A stretch of DNA of 64,000 bases from Mesorhizobium sp. NZP2077 (GTDB lineage: Bacteria > Pseudomonadota > Alphaproteobacteria > Rhizobiales > Rhizobiaceae). Made by a program: the position numbers and the translations under genes. How positions within the stretch are numbered: the stretch's first letter is position 1; each line of letters begins with the position of its first letter. Location of the stretch: NCBI RefSeq assembly GCF_013170805.1, contig NZ_CP051293.1:3664001-3728000 (forward strand), written 5' to 3'. The notes beneath the pieces are model-generated. The model was not told where the DNA came from and searched no databases. It saw only the letters and a list, made by a program, of their open reading frames with translations. Shown here piece by piece: positions 1 to 8,478 of the stretch.

Positions 1-882
1 TCGCTGCTCGGTATGTACCGGATAAAATTCCTCTATGCCGAGATCCTGTCGACGTTGAGCGCGGTGATGTCGCCGGTCGAGGCGATGCGCCTGGTGCAGG
101 TGTTTTCGGTGCTGCTGTTCGGCGCGATCACGTTGCTCTGGCTGCACAGGGAAAAGGCGCTGGCGCTGGCGCCGGTGGTCGGCGCGGTGCTGATCATGGC
201 TGGTTTCGGCGATGCGGCGCGGGCATCGACGCCGGATCTGCTGACGTCGACGCTGCTGCTCGGCGGGCTCTACGCCTATATCAGAGGCCGCGAGGCAGCG
301 ACGGCGATCCTGCTCTTCCTCGCCTTCATGATGCGGCCGGACAATATTGTTTTCCTTGCCGTTTTCGCGGTGCTGCTGGTCGCCTTCCGGCAAAAGGCAT
401 GGGGCGCGCTGGCCGGTTTTGCCGCATCTTTTGTCGCCTATTTCGCCATTTCGCACTGGGCCCATCATCCCGGCTGGTGGCCGCATCTGTGGTTCTCCAG
501 CATCGAGCAGCACTATAATATGGACGGCTTCGAGCCGGCGTTTTCGGTCACCGCCTATCTCAGGGCGTTTGCGACATCGCTGCTGCGCGCCATCAATCTG
601 AACAGCTGGGTCGGCGTTTCAGTTCTGGCACTGGCCGGCTGGTTCGCCGCCGGCCGTGCCGGCTTCCGCCTTGAGCGCCGTGCCGGCATTTTGTTCGCGG
701 CGCTGGTGCTGGGTGCGCTGGCGAAGTTCACGGTCTTCCCGATCCACGACACGCGCATCTATTTTCCACACCTGATCCCGCCCTTCCTGCTGCTGGCGAC
801 GCCGTTCATGGCGCTGTGGGCAGCCCTGGTGCGCGGCCAGCATCGCGCCGCCTTTCAAATCATTCCCGGAGACAAGCCATGA
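1..882 (+). CDS. Polytopic membrane protein, GT-C glycosyltransferase-like (5' end missing)
   Basis: The reading frame is open to the first base of the window, so the true start lies upstream; the first visible Met is at 13. The roughly 290 visible residues form a string of hydrophobic helices joined by short loops. The pattern resembles the C-terminal half of a polyprenyl-phosphate-dependent (GT-C) glycosyltransferase or a related integral membrane protein. A late loop reads HDTRIYFPHLIPPF. The stop overlaps the start of the FkbM methyltransferase gene (ATGA), so the two are probably translationally coupled. That pairing fits a surface-glycan locus cut by the window edge. The glycosyltransferase assignment is weak because the catalytic N-terminal loops are not visible. 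Confidence 0.55.
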   Translation, partial: SLLGMYRIKFLYAEILSTLSAVMSPVEAMRLVQVFSVLLFGAITLLWLHREKALALAPVVGAVLIMAGFGDAARASTPDLLTSTLLLGGLYAYIRGREAATAILLFLAFMMRPDNIVFLAVFAVLLVAFRQKAWGALAGFAASFVAYFAISHWAHHPGWWPHLWFSSIEQHYNMDGFEPAFSVTAYLRAFATSLLRAINLNSWVGVSVLALAGWFAAGRAGFRLERRAGILFAALVLGALAKFTVFPIHDTRIYFPHLIPPFLLLATPFMALWAALVRGQHRAAFQIIPGDKP

Positions 883-1637
883 GTTCGCTATCCAGCCTGG
901 CGCGCATCGCCTTGTCGCTCGGCCTTCCCTCCGGCCTGCTCGATCGCGGGCCGTCGCTGCGCGGCACGAAGTTCCTGGCCAAGGCGGCGCTGAAAGCACG
1001 CTTCGGCGGGGCAGGGCAGCCGTTCCAGATGGTCAATGTCGGTGCCTGCGATGGCGCGCTGTTCGACGATGTCACGCCCTGGCTGCACAAGATTTCCGGC
1101 GCCCGCGCCATGCTGGTCGAGCCGATCCCCTACAATCAGAAGCGACTGCGCGCCAACTATCCCGACACGGACCGCTTCATCATCGAGCCGGTAGCCGTGA
1201 CCCGGACCAAGGGCACGATCACCGTCCACACGTTCGATGCCGCAGCCCTCGAGGCGGGCACCTTGCCGATCGAGTTCATCGGTTGCTCCTCGGTCACCGA
1301 CACCAATCTGATGTCAGGCAAGAATGCCTGGGGCGAGGCCGACGCCAACTTCAACAAATTCGCGCCGCATCTGAAGGACATCGAAGTGCCATCGGAAACG
1401 CTCCAGACATTGCTCGATCGCAACCGCATCAGCCATATCGATGCGTTCCTGGTCGATTGCGAAGGTGCGGACTGGATCGTCTTCGAACAGCTCGACCTCA
1501 AGCGTTATCGTCCGGGCATGATCAAGGTCGAGGTCGGCGCGCTGCCGGCAGCCGAGATCGGTCAGGTCGTGGTCAAGCTGAAGACGGCGGGCTACCAGCT
1601 CGGCTTCCAGGCCGAGGATATCTGGGCTTTTGCCTGA
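879..1637 (+). CDS. FkbM family methyltransferase
   Basis: A 252-residue protein with the FkbM-type SAM-dependent methyltransferase layout. An N-terminal Rossmann stretch contains VNVGACDGALFDD, followed by MLVEPIPYN, and a C-terminal block IDAFLVDCEGADWIVFEQLD is typical of the family. Such enzymes O-methylate sugars or lipids, often within polysaccharide or polyketide pathways. The start is the ATG at 879, which overlaps the stop of the upstream membrane protein; an earlier in-frame Met lies inside that gene and is unlikely to be used. About 150 bp of spacer separates it from the next gene. The family call is firm; the substrate is unknown. Confidence 0.85.
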   Translation: MSSLSSLARIALSLGLPSGLLDRGPSLRGTKFLAKAALKARFGGAGQPFQMVNVGACDGALFDDVTPWLHKISGARAMLVEPIPYNQKRLRANYPDTDRFIIEPVAVTRTKGTITVHTFDAAALEAGTLPIEFIGCSSVTDTNLMSGKNAWGEADANFNKFAPHLKDIEVPSETLQTLLDRNRISHIDAFLVDCEGADWIVFEQLDLKRYRPGMIKVEVGALPAAEIGQVVVKLKTAGYQLGFQAEDIWAFA

Positions 1638-1786
1638 GGCTACCGTTTCTCCCTGATCATACCGGGTCGCGCCGCACATGCGGCGTGTCGCAAACAGGCG
1701 GTAGCGTCGTCCCGGTCGCCTGCATATTGTGCGCCGATGAAAACGGGCGCTGACGCTGCCCGCAATAGCATTTGGAGTCGCGGGCA

Positions 1787-4348
1787 ATGGCAGAGTTTCC
1801 GAAAAAGGCGAAGGTAGTCATCATTGGCCTCGGCGGTATTGTCGGCGCATCGATCGCGCATCACCTGATCGAGCGCGGATGGGACGATATTGTCGGCATC
1901 GACAAGTCGGGTATCCCGACTGACATCGGCTCGACGGCGCATGCTTCCGACTTTTGCTACACGACCAGCCACGACTTTTTGTCCTGCTGGACGACGCTCT
2001 ATTCCATCGATTTCTATGAGAAGATGGGTCACTACGCCCGCATCGGCGGCCTCGAAGTGGCTCGCGTCGGCGATGACGGCCGTATGGACGAGATCAAGCG
2101 CAAGATCGCTTCAGCCAAGGCCTTTGGTACACGCGCGCGCCTGATCGAGCCGGCCGAGATCAAGGAAAAGTTCCCGCTGATCGAACAGGACATGGTGCAG
2201 GGCGGGCTCTGGGACCCGGACGCCGGCCTCGTCATCCCACGCTCGCAGACCGTAGCTGGCAAGCTGGTCGACCAGGCGGAAGCGTCGGGCAAGTTGAAAT
2301 CCTTCGCTAACACGTCGGCCAGGTCACTCGTCGTCAAGGACGGTCGCATCAGCGCCGTGGTGACCGACCGCGGCACGATCGAGGCGGACTATGTCATCGT
2401 CTGTGCCGGCATCTGGGGCCGGCTGATCGCCGAGATGGTGGGCGAGGACCTGCCGGTCATGCCGATCGACCATCCGCTGACTTTCTTCGGCCCCTACAAT
2501 GAGTTCGCCGGCACCGGCAAGGAGATCGGCTGGCCGCTGCTGCGCGACCAGGGTAATTCCGCCTATATGCGCGATACCGGCGATCCCAAGACCGCCGAGG
2601 GCGGCCAGATCGAATGGGGCTACTACGAAGAAAACAACCCGCGCCTTTGCCATCCGCGCGACCTGCTGGAAAAGCATGAGGCGCGGCTGTCGCCTTCGCA
2701 GCGCGACCTCGACATGGAGCAGATCCTGGCACCGCTCGAACGCGCCATGGAACTGACGCCGATCCTGGGCGAACTCGGTTATAACGAAAGCCATTCCTTC
2801 AACGGCCTGCTGCAAGTAACCGCCGATGGCGGCCCGTCGATGGGCGAAAGCCAGAAGGTAAGGGGTCTCTGGTATGCCGTCGCCATCTGGGTCAAGGATG
2901 GCCCCGGCATGGGCAAGCTGATCGCCGACTGGATGACCGACGGCCGCACGTCGATCGACCACCACGCCATCGACTATGCCCGCTTCTATCCGCACCAGAC
3001 CAAGGAACAGTTCATCTGGGATCGCTGCACCGAGACAGCGATGAAGGTTTATAATCCGGCCGTGCATCCGCGCGAACCCTTCTCCAAGGGCCGCAACATC
3101 CGCCGCTCGCCGTTCTGGGAGCGCGAGAAGGAACTCGGCGGCTATTTCATGGAGCTGGGCGGCTGGGAGCGCGCCCATGGCTATGCCGCCAACGAGCACC
3201 TGCTGGAGAAGTATGGCAACCGGGTTCCCGTACGTGAGAACGAGTGGGACAACCGCCATTTCTGGCGCGTCTCCAATGCGGAACACCTGGCGATGAGCGA
3301 GGATTGCGGCATCGTCAACCTGTCGCATTTCTCGATGTATGACATCGAGGGACCCGACCATGTCGCGCTGCTGGAATGGCTGTGCGCGGCCAAGGTCGGC
3401 GGCGACAACAACATCGGCAAGGGCATCTACACCCACTTCCTCGACGAGGAAGGCATGGTGCGCGCCGACTTTACCGTCATCCGCATGGCCGACCGCTGTC
3501 GCTTGATCGACGGCGCCGACGCCGGCCCGCGCGACTTCCGCTACATGCAGCGCACCGCGCAGGACAAAGGTTTCGATGTCACCATCACCGATGTGACGGA
3601 GAAATACGTCACCATCGGCATCTGGGGCCCGAATGCTCGCACGACGCTACAGAAGGTGGTCGAGAATCCGGACGGGCTGTCGATTGAAAATTTCCCCTTC
3701 GCGGCGATCAAGCCGGTCAGGATTGGCGGCAAGGACGTCACCGCTTTCCGCATCTCCTATGTCGGCGAACAGGGCTGGGAACTGCATATGCGCTACGAGG
3801 ACGGCCTTGCCGTCTGGGACGCGCTGCGCTCGACCGGCGTGATGCCGTTCGGCGTCGAGACCTATGCCAATACGCGCCGCATGGAAAAGAGCCTGCGGCT
3901 GCAGAATGCCGACCTTCTGACCGAGTACAATCTGCTTGAAGCGGATCTCGCGCGTCCGAAGGTCAAGGAGAACGATTTCTGCGGCAAGGGCAAGCATGTG
4001 GAATACCGCGCCCGCGAGCACCAGCCGGCGACTTTGTGCACGCTGGTGATGACCGAAAACACCGATTCCAAAGGCGTGGCGCGGTATCCCGTAGGCATCA
4101 TGCCGGTGATGGACCCCGCCACCGGCGAAACGCTGGTCGACGAACTCGGCCGCCGCTCCTTCACCACTTCGGTCGCCTATGGCCCGACCATCGGCAAGAA
4201 CATCGCGCTTGCCTACCTGCCGCATTCGTATGCGCAGGAAGGCCGCAAGCTCAATGTCGAGTATTTCGGCGAGACCTATCCCGTCGAAGTCGCCGGCGTC
4301 GGCTACAAGCCGCTCTACGACCCGGAGAACCTCAAGCCGCGCAGCTGA
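1787..4348 (+). CDS. FAD-dependent oxidoreductase fused to GcvT domain (dimethylglycine/sarcosine dehydrogenase-like), copy 1
   Basis: An 853-residue protein. The N-terminus carries a dinucleotide-binding motif (IIGLGGIVGASIA, about residues 12-24) of a DAO-type FAD domain. A central FAO_M-type linker follows, and the C-terminal half is an aminomethyltransferase (GcvT) domain that would bind tetrahydrofolate. The motif GSTAHA places a His at about residue 52, where dimethylglycine and sarcosine dehydrogenases attach FAD covalently (normally GSxWHA). Such enzymes oxidatively remove N-methyl groups and load formaldehyde onto tetrahydrofolate. The ATG at 1787 has a GGAG nine bases upstream; an earlier TTG codon does not. 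A strong terminator follows. It is a paralogue of the gene at 40218-42788. The exact amine substrate cannot be told from sequence. Confidence 0.82.
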   Translation: MAEFPKKAKVVIIGLGGIVGASIAHHLIERGWDDIVGIDKSGIPTDIGSTAHASDFCYTTSHDFLSCWTTLYSIDFYEKMGHYARIGGLEVARVGDDGRMDEIKRKIASAKAFGTRARLIEPAEIKEKFPLIEQDMVQGGLWDPDAGLVIPRSQTVAGKLVDQAEASGKLKSFANTSARSLVVKDGRISAVVTDRGTIEADYVIVCAGIWGRLIAEMVGEDLPVMPIDHPLTFFGPYNEFAGTGKEIGWPLLRDQGNSAYMRDTGDPKTAEGGQIEWGYYEENNPRLCHPRDLLEKHEARLSPSQRDLDMEQILAPLERAMELTPILGELGYNESHSFNGLLQVTADGGPSMGESQKVRGLWYAVAIWVKDGPGMGKLIADWMTDGRTSIDHHAIDYARFYPHQTKEQFIWDRCTETAMKVYNPAVHPREPFSKGRNIRRSPFWEREKELGGYFMELGGWERAHGYAANEHLLEKYGNRVPVRENEWDNRHFWRVSNAEHLAMSEDCGIVNLSHFSMYDIEGPDHVALLEWLCAAKVGGDNNIGKGIYTHFLDEEGMVRADFTVIRMADRCRLIDGADAGPRDFRYMQRTAQDKGFDVTITDVTEKYVTIGIWGPNARTTLQKVVENPDGLSIENFPFAAIKPVRIGGKDVTAFRISYVGEQGWELHMRYEDGLAVWDALRSTGVMPFGVETYANTRRMEKSLRLQNADLLTEYNLLEADLARPKVKENDFCGKGKHVEYRAREHQPATLCTLVMTENTDSKGVARYPVGIMPVMDPATGETLVDELGRRSFTTSVAYGPTIGKNIALAYLPHSYAQEGRKLNVEYFGETYPVEVAGVGYKPLYDPENLKPRS

Positions 4349-4374
4349 TCTTCGGCCGAGAGCGGACTGATTGC

Positions 4375-4409
4375 AAAAGCCTGGCTTCGAGCCGGGCTTT
4401 TGTCTTTTT
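4375..4409 (+). terminator. Rho-independent terminator after the demethylase gene
   Basis: An 11-bp stem (AAAAGCCTGGC with GCCGGGCTTTT, one G-U pair) encloses a 5-nt loop at 4386-4390 and is followed by GTCTTTTTA. It starts 27 bp after the stop codon of the FAD/GcvT gene and ends before the DUF1194 start. Confidence 0.85.
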
Positions 4410-4439
4410 AACCGGATGGTTTTCGCTTACCCTTGCAGC

Positions 4440-5288
4440 ATGTCTGCTTTCCCGTGTGCAAGACATCTCCTTTACGGCTGTGCCGCACTGGCGCTGATGC
4501 TCTGGCTGGCGCCCGGATCCCGCGCCGACGAGCCGGTCGATGTCGAACTGGTGCTGGCGGTCGACGTTTCGCTGTCGATGTCGGCGGACGAGCTCGAGAT
4601 CCAGCGTCATGGCTACGCGGCGGCGCTGACGCACGACAATGTGCTGCAAGCGATCGCCGATGGCGCCTATGGCAAGATCGCCGTCACCTATGTCGAATGG
4701 GCCGGCACCACGTGGCAGCGCGTCATCGTGCCATGGACCGTGATCGCCAACCGTGCCGATGCGGAGCGGGTGGTGGCGCAATTGTCGGCGCATCCGCCCG
4801 ACAGCGCGCGCCGGACGTCGATCTCCGGCGCTCTGGAGTTCGGCAGCGACCTTTTCGCCGAAAGCGGCTACCAGGGGACCAAGCGGGTCATCGATATTTC
4901 CGGCGACGGACCCAACAATCAGGGCGCGCCGGTCAATCTCACTCGCGACGGCGTGGTCAGGCAAGGCATTGTCATCAACGGCCTGCCGCTGATGACGCGG
5001 GGCGGCTTTTCCGGCGCCTACGATGTCAACGATCTCGACCGCTACTACAGCGACTGCGTCATCGGCGGCCCCGGAGCGTTCATGATCCCGGTCAACGACT
5101 GGACGCAATTTCCCGAGGCCATACGCCGCAAGCTGGTGCTGGAGCTTGCCGGCCCGGCGTCGCCGCAGTGGGCGGCGGAGGACGCGGATCATCCGCCAGT
5201 GGTGCTGGCGCAGGACAAGCCCGCCAGCGACTGCCAGATCGGCGAGAAGATGTGGCGCAGCCGCAGCTGGAAGCTCGACACCCGCTAG
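4440..5288 (+). CDS. DUF1194 domain-containing secreted protein (VWA-like)
   Basis: A 282-residue protein. The start at 4440 yields a signal peptide (MSAFPCARHLLYGCAALALM... ending SRADE), so export is likely. The mature part opens with VELVLAVDVSLSMSADE, a DxSxS arrangement like the metal-ion-dependent adhesion site of von Willebrand A domains. RVIDISGDGPNN then follows. These blocks define DUF1194, a family common in alphaproteobacteria but of unknown function. A further in-frame Met lies upstream at 4416 but sits beside the terminator of the preceding gene, so it is less likely. It stands alone between two unrelated genes. Confidence 0.85.
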   Translation: MSAFPCARHLLYGCAALALMLWLAPGSRADEPVDVELVLAVDVSLSMSADELEIQRHGYAAALTHDNVLQAIADGAYGKIAVTYVEWAGTTWQRVIVPWTVIANRADAERVVAQLSAHPPDSARRTSISGALEFGSDLFAESGYQGTKRVIDISGDGPNNQGAPVNLTRDGVVRQGIVINGLPLMTRGGFSGAYDVNDLDRYYSDCVIGGPGAFMIPVNDWTQFPEAIRRKLVLELAGPASPQWAAEDADHPPVVLAQDKPASDCQIGEKMWRSRSWKLDTR

Positions 5289-5365
5289 GACCGGACCATT
5301 GGCAAACGGTCCGGACCGCGCTATCCAGCGGTGGGGGACCGCGGTCGAAACCGAGGAAACATCAG

Positions 5366-5707
5366 ATGAAACGCCTTGCCATAATGGCAGCTGTCGCGTC
5401 CGTGCTTTTTGCCGACGGCGCCAGCGCCCAATACAACGACCAGCCTGCGTGCGTCATGTTCGAGCACGTAAACTTTCGCGGGCGGTCGATCGAAATGGGA
5501 CCCGACGATTCAGTGAACTTTCGTGGCGGCCAGTTCTGGAACGACCGTGTGTCGTCGGTGTTCGTTCGCCGGGGCTGCACGCTCGTTGCCTATGAGGATA
5601 CGAACAGGGGGGGTGAATCGATCGAGATCAGACGCCGGGCTCGGGAGTTGGGCAGCGACTGGAACGACCGCATTTCCTCGGCCGAGTGCTATTGCGATGG
5701 CTATTGA
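5366..5707 (+). CDS. Secreted beta/gamma-crystallin-fold protein (peptidase inhibitor I36-like)
   Basis: A 113-residue protein with a clear signal peptide (MKRLAIMAAVASVLFADGASA). The mature part has two crystallin-like repeats. The first is CVMFEHVNFRGRSIEMG with FWNDRVSSV; the second is CTLVAYEDTNRGGESIEI with DWNDRISSAEC. The paired WNDRxSS signatures are typical of the beta/gamma-crystallin or I36 inhibitor fold, which often binds calcium. Four cysteines in the mature part suggest disulfides outside the cytoplasm. The ATG at 5366 has GAGGAAA upstream. A longer frame reaching back through the preceding gene is an artefact of high GC. The function is unknown. Confidence 0.8.
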   Translation: MKRLAIMAAVASVLFADGASAQYNDQPACVMFEHVNFRGRSIEMGPDDSVNFRGGQFWNDRVSSVFVRRGCTLVAYEDTNRGGESIEIRRRARELGSDWNDRISSAECYCDGY

Positions 5708-5844
5708 CCGGGCAGGGCCTCAGGCCAGCTAGCGTCGGTGCCAACGACGTCCCAGCGAACATGCCGCCGAACACGGTCCTGTTGATTGACAAGCCGATTG
5801 GCGTCTGTGAACAATTTCCCTTCGGAGAAAAAAGGGGAACTGAC

Positions 5845-6795
5845 ATGAACCGGATCGCTGTTTTTGCCGCGACTTTGACGCTTGCCGCCGGTCTGTCCGC
5901 GCCGGTGATGGCCGCCACATCGGTCACCATCGGCATCAGCGGCTGGACAGGCTTCGCACCGCTGACGCTTGCCAAGCAGGCAGGCCTTTTCGAAAAACAC
6001 GGCCTCGACGTGACCTTGAAGAAGGTGCCGCAGGCCAGCCGTCCGCTCGCCATCGCCAGCGGCGACCTGCAATGCGCCGCCACCACGGTCGAGACCTGGC
6101 TGGTGTGGAACGCCAGCGGAGTGACCACCAAGCAGATTTTTCAGCTCGACAAATCCTATGGCGCCGACGGCATCGTCGTGCGCAACGACATCAAGACCGT
6201 CGCCGATCTCAAGGGCAAGAACGTCGCCTCCTCGGCACCCGGTACGTCACCCTATTTCCTGCTCGCCTGGGTGCTGAACAAGAACGGCATGTCGACCAAG
6301 GATGTGACGGTCGTCAATCTGGAGCCGGATGCGGCAGCGCAGGCCTTCCTCGCCGGCCAGAACGATGCTGCCGTCACCTATGAGCCGTTCATCTCGGCGG
6401 TACGCGACAAGTCCGACCAGGGCCATATACTGGCGACCACGCTCGACTATCCGATGGTGCTCGACACGGTCGGCTGCACGCCCGAATTCCTCAAGGCCAA
6501 TCCGGATGCCGCAAAGGCGCTCGCCGACAGCTATTTCGAAGCGCTCGACCTGATCAAGAGCGACCCGCAGAAATCCTACGAGATCATGGGCGCCGACGTG
6601 AAGCAGTCGGCCAAGGAATTCGAGGATTCGGCGAAGTACCTGAAATGGGCCGACAAGGCCGAGAACAAGCAGTTCTTCACCAAGGAATTCCAGGATTTTT
6701 CCAAGACCGCCGGCGACCTGCTGCTGCAGATGGGGCTGATCAAGGAAGCGCCCGATGTGGCCACGCTGGCCGACACCAGCGCGGTGTCCAACTGA
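5845..6795 (+). CDS. ABC transporter substrate-binding protein, NitT/TauT (SsuA/ThiY-like) family
   Basis: A 316-residue protein with a signal peptide (MNRIAVFAATLTLAAGLSAPVMA). It is followed by the typical opening of this family, VTIGISGWTGFAPLTLAKQAGLFEKHGLDV. SSAPGTSPYFLLAWVL and QNDAAVTYEPF are also characteristic of binding proteins for sulfonates, nitrate or pyrimidine precursors. It is the periplasmic receptor of the importer encoded by the next two genes. The start has AAAGGGGAA upstream. A GC-rich hairpin lies between it and the permease gene. The ligand is not readable from the sequence; a betaine-like or taurine-like compound would fit the neighbourhood but is only a guess. Confidence 0.88.
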   Translation: MNRIAVFAATLTLAAGLSAPVMAATSVTIGISGWTGFAPLTLAKQAGLFEKHGLDVTLKKVPQASRPLAIASGDLQCAATTVETWLVWNASGVTTKQIFQLDKSYGADGIVVRNDIKTVADLKGKNVASSAPGTSPYFLLAWVLNKNGMSTKDVTVVNLEPDAAAQAFLAGQNDAAVTYEPFISAVRDKSDQGHILATTLDYPMVLDTVGCTPEFLKANPDAAKALADSYFEALDLIKSDPQKSYEIMGADVKQSAKEFEDSAKYLKWADKAENKQFFTKEFQDFSKTAGDLLLQMGLIKEAPDVATLADTSAVSN

Positions 6796-6819
6796 TCGTC
6801 CGGCCTTTGCCCATCCCGC

Positions 6820-6843
6820 GGCGGCGCCGGGCGCGGCGCCGCC
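6820..6843 (+). other. Intergenic hairpin between binding-protein and permease genes
   Basis: An 8-bp perfect stem (GGCGGCGC with GCGCCGCC) around an 8-nt loop, with no U-run after it. Such hairpins commonly protect the binding-protein transcript or dampen expression of the downstream permease and ATPase genes. Confidence 0.5.
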
Positions 6844-6878
6844 TTCTCCTGGACATGTGACCATTCGATGGGGACGAT

Positions 6879-7658
6879 GTGAAGATGCGCCCCTTGCATC
6901 CAGTGTCGCCGGGCCTGCGAACCGTGCTCGGCATTTCCTTCTTCGTGCTGTTCGTCGCCTTCTGGGCCTGGATCACGCTTGGCGGCCACGTCAACCGCAT
7001 CTTCCTCGCCGATCCGCTGTCGATGCTGAGGGATGGCTGGCGACTGCTGGTCGAGGACCGTTTCTGGCTCGACATACTGATCACCATCTGGCGCGTTTTT
7101 GGCGGCTTTCTGCTGGCCTCGGCGGTCGCGGTGCCGATCGGCATCGCCATGGGCGCCTGGAAGCCGGTGGAAGCGTTCCTGGAGCCCTTCGTCTCCTTCG
7201 CCCGCTATCTGCCGGCGTCGGCCTTCATTCCGCTGCTCATCCTGTGGGCCGGCATCGGCGAACTGGAAAAGCTGCTGGTCATCTTCGTCGGCTCGGTGTT
7301 CCAGATCATCCTGATCGTCGCCGTCAAGGTCGGCTCCACGCGACGCGACCTGGTCGAGGCCGCCTATACGCTGGGCTCGACCAACAATGGCATCGTCAAA
7401 CGGGTGATCGTGCCTGCAAATGCGCCAGAAATCGCCGAGACACTGCGGCTGGTGCTCGGCTGGGCTTGGACCTATGTCATCGTCGCGGAGCTGATCGGCT
7501 CGTCTTCCGGCATCGGCTACATGATCATCAACAGCCAGTCGCGGCTGGCGACCGGACAGATCATCTTCGGCATCATCGTCATCGGGCTGATCGGGCTGTT
7601 GTCCGATTTCGCCTTCAAGGCGTTCAACCGCTGGCTCTTTCCATGGAGCCTGGCGTGA
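6879..7658 (+). CDS. ABC transporter permease, NitT/TauT family
   Basis: A 259-residue integral membrane protein with about six predicted helices. It carries the cytoplasmic EAA loop that docks the ATPase (VEAAYTLGSTNNGIVKRVIVPANAPEIAETLRLVLGWAWTYVIVAELIGSSSGIGYMI). The pattern is that of SsuC/TauC-like permeases. The frame begins at a GTG at 6879, with GGGGA just upstream; an ATG six bases later (6885) is an equally plausible start. The 3' end overlaps the start of the ATPase gene, so the two are translationally coupled. Confidence 0.88.
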   Translation: MKMRPLHPVSPGLRTVLGISFFVLFVAFWAWITLGGHVNRIFLADPLSMLRDGWRLLVEDRFWLDILITIWRVFGGFLLASAVAVPIGIAMGAWKPVEAFLEPFVSFARYLPASAFIPLLILWAGIGELEKLLVIFVGSVFQIILIVAVKVGSTRRDLVEAAYTLGSTNNGIVKRVIVPANAPEIAETLRLVLGWAWTYVIVAELIGSSSGIGYMIINSQSRLATGQIIFGIIVIGLIGLLSDFAFKAFNRWLFPWSLA

Positions 7659-8452
7659 GCAAGCTTCTCATCGAGGGCGTCTCGCGCACCTTTGCCGGCG
7701 TGCGCGGCGGGCAGCCGGTCAAGGCGCTGATGCCGGTCAACCTGGCGGTTGCCGCCAATGATTTCATCACCATTCTGGGACCATCCGGCTGCGGAAAGTC
7801 GACGCTGCTGAGGATCGTCGCCGGTCTCGAGGCGCCGAGCGAGGGTCGTGTGCTGCTCGACGGCAAGGCCGTGACGCGGCCGGGGCCTGACCGCGGCATG
7901 GTCTTCCAGTCCTACACGCTGTTTCCGTGGCTGACGGTGGCCGAAAACATCGCGTTCGGCCTGCGCGAACGCGGCATGGCGCAAAAGGAGCGGGACGGGA
8001 TCGTTGCCTCCTATGTCGATCTCGTCGGGCTGAAAGGGTTCGAGAACCATTGGCCGAAGCAGCTGTCCGGTGGCATGCAGCAGCGCACGGCGATTGCCCG
8101 GGCGCTCGCCAACGATCCGGAAATCCTGTTGCTGGACGAGCCGTTCGGCGCCCTCGACAACCAGACGCGCGGGCTGATGCAGGAGCTGTTGCTCGGGATC
8201 TGGGAGCGGCGCAGGAAGACGGTGCTGTTCGTTACCCACGACATCGAGGAGGCGATCTTCATGGCCTCGCGCGTCATCGTGATGACGGCGCGGCCCGGCC
8301 GCATCAAGTCGGATGTCGCCATCGATTTGCCGCATCCGCGCCACTACACGCTGAAGACCAGTCCGGAATTCTCAGTGCTGAAGGCACGGCTGACCGAAGA
8401 CATCCGCGTCGAGGCGATGCGCACGGCACAGGCCCAGCCGGCCGGAGCTTGA
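7655..8452 (+). CDS. ABC transporter ATP-binding protein, NitT/TauT family
   Basis: A 265-residue ATPase. It has Walker A GPSGCGKST, Q-loop VFQSYTLFPWLT, signature LSGGMQQR, Walker B ILLLDEPFGALD and switch His in FVTHDIEEA. The set matches the SsuB/TauB group. The GTG at 7655 overlaps the permease stop codon (GTGA) and has GGAG six bases upstream. An ATG at 7643 in the same frame lacks a ribosome-binding site. It is the third gene of the importer operon, and the next gene is on the opposite strand and convergent. Confidence 0.9.
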   Translation: MSKLLIEGVSRTFAGVRGGQPVKALMPVNLAVAANDFITILGPSGCGKSTLLRIVAGLEAPSEGRVLLDGKAVTRPGPDRGMVFQSYTLFPWLTVAENIAFGLRERGMAQKERDGIVASYVDLVGLKGFENHWPKQLSGGMQQRTAIARALANDPEILLLDEPFGALDNQTRGLMQELLLGIWERRRKTVLFVTHDIEEAIFMASRVIVMTARPGRIKSDVAIDLPHPRHYTLKTSPEFSVLKARLTEDIRVEAMRTAQAQPAGA

Positions 8453-8478
8453 TCTGGGATCAAGGCCTGATCCGGGGA

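Noticed and set aside
4433..5365. In-frame upstream extension of the crystallin-like protein into the DUF1194 gene
   Set aside because: The crystallin-like protein has its own signal peptide and ribosome-binding site at 5366; the extension is an Arg-rich shadow of DUF1194.
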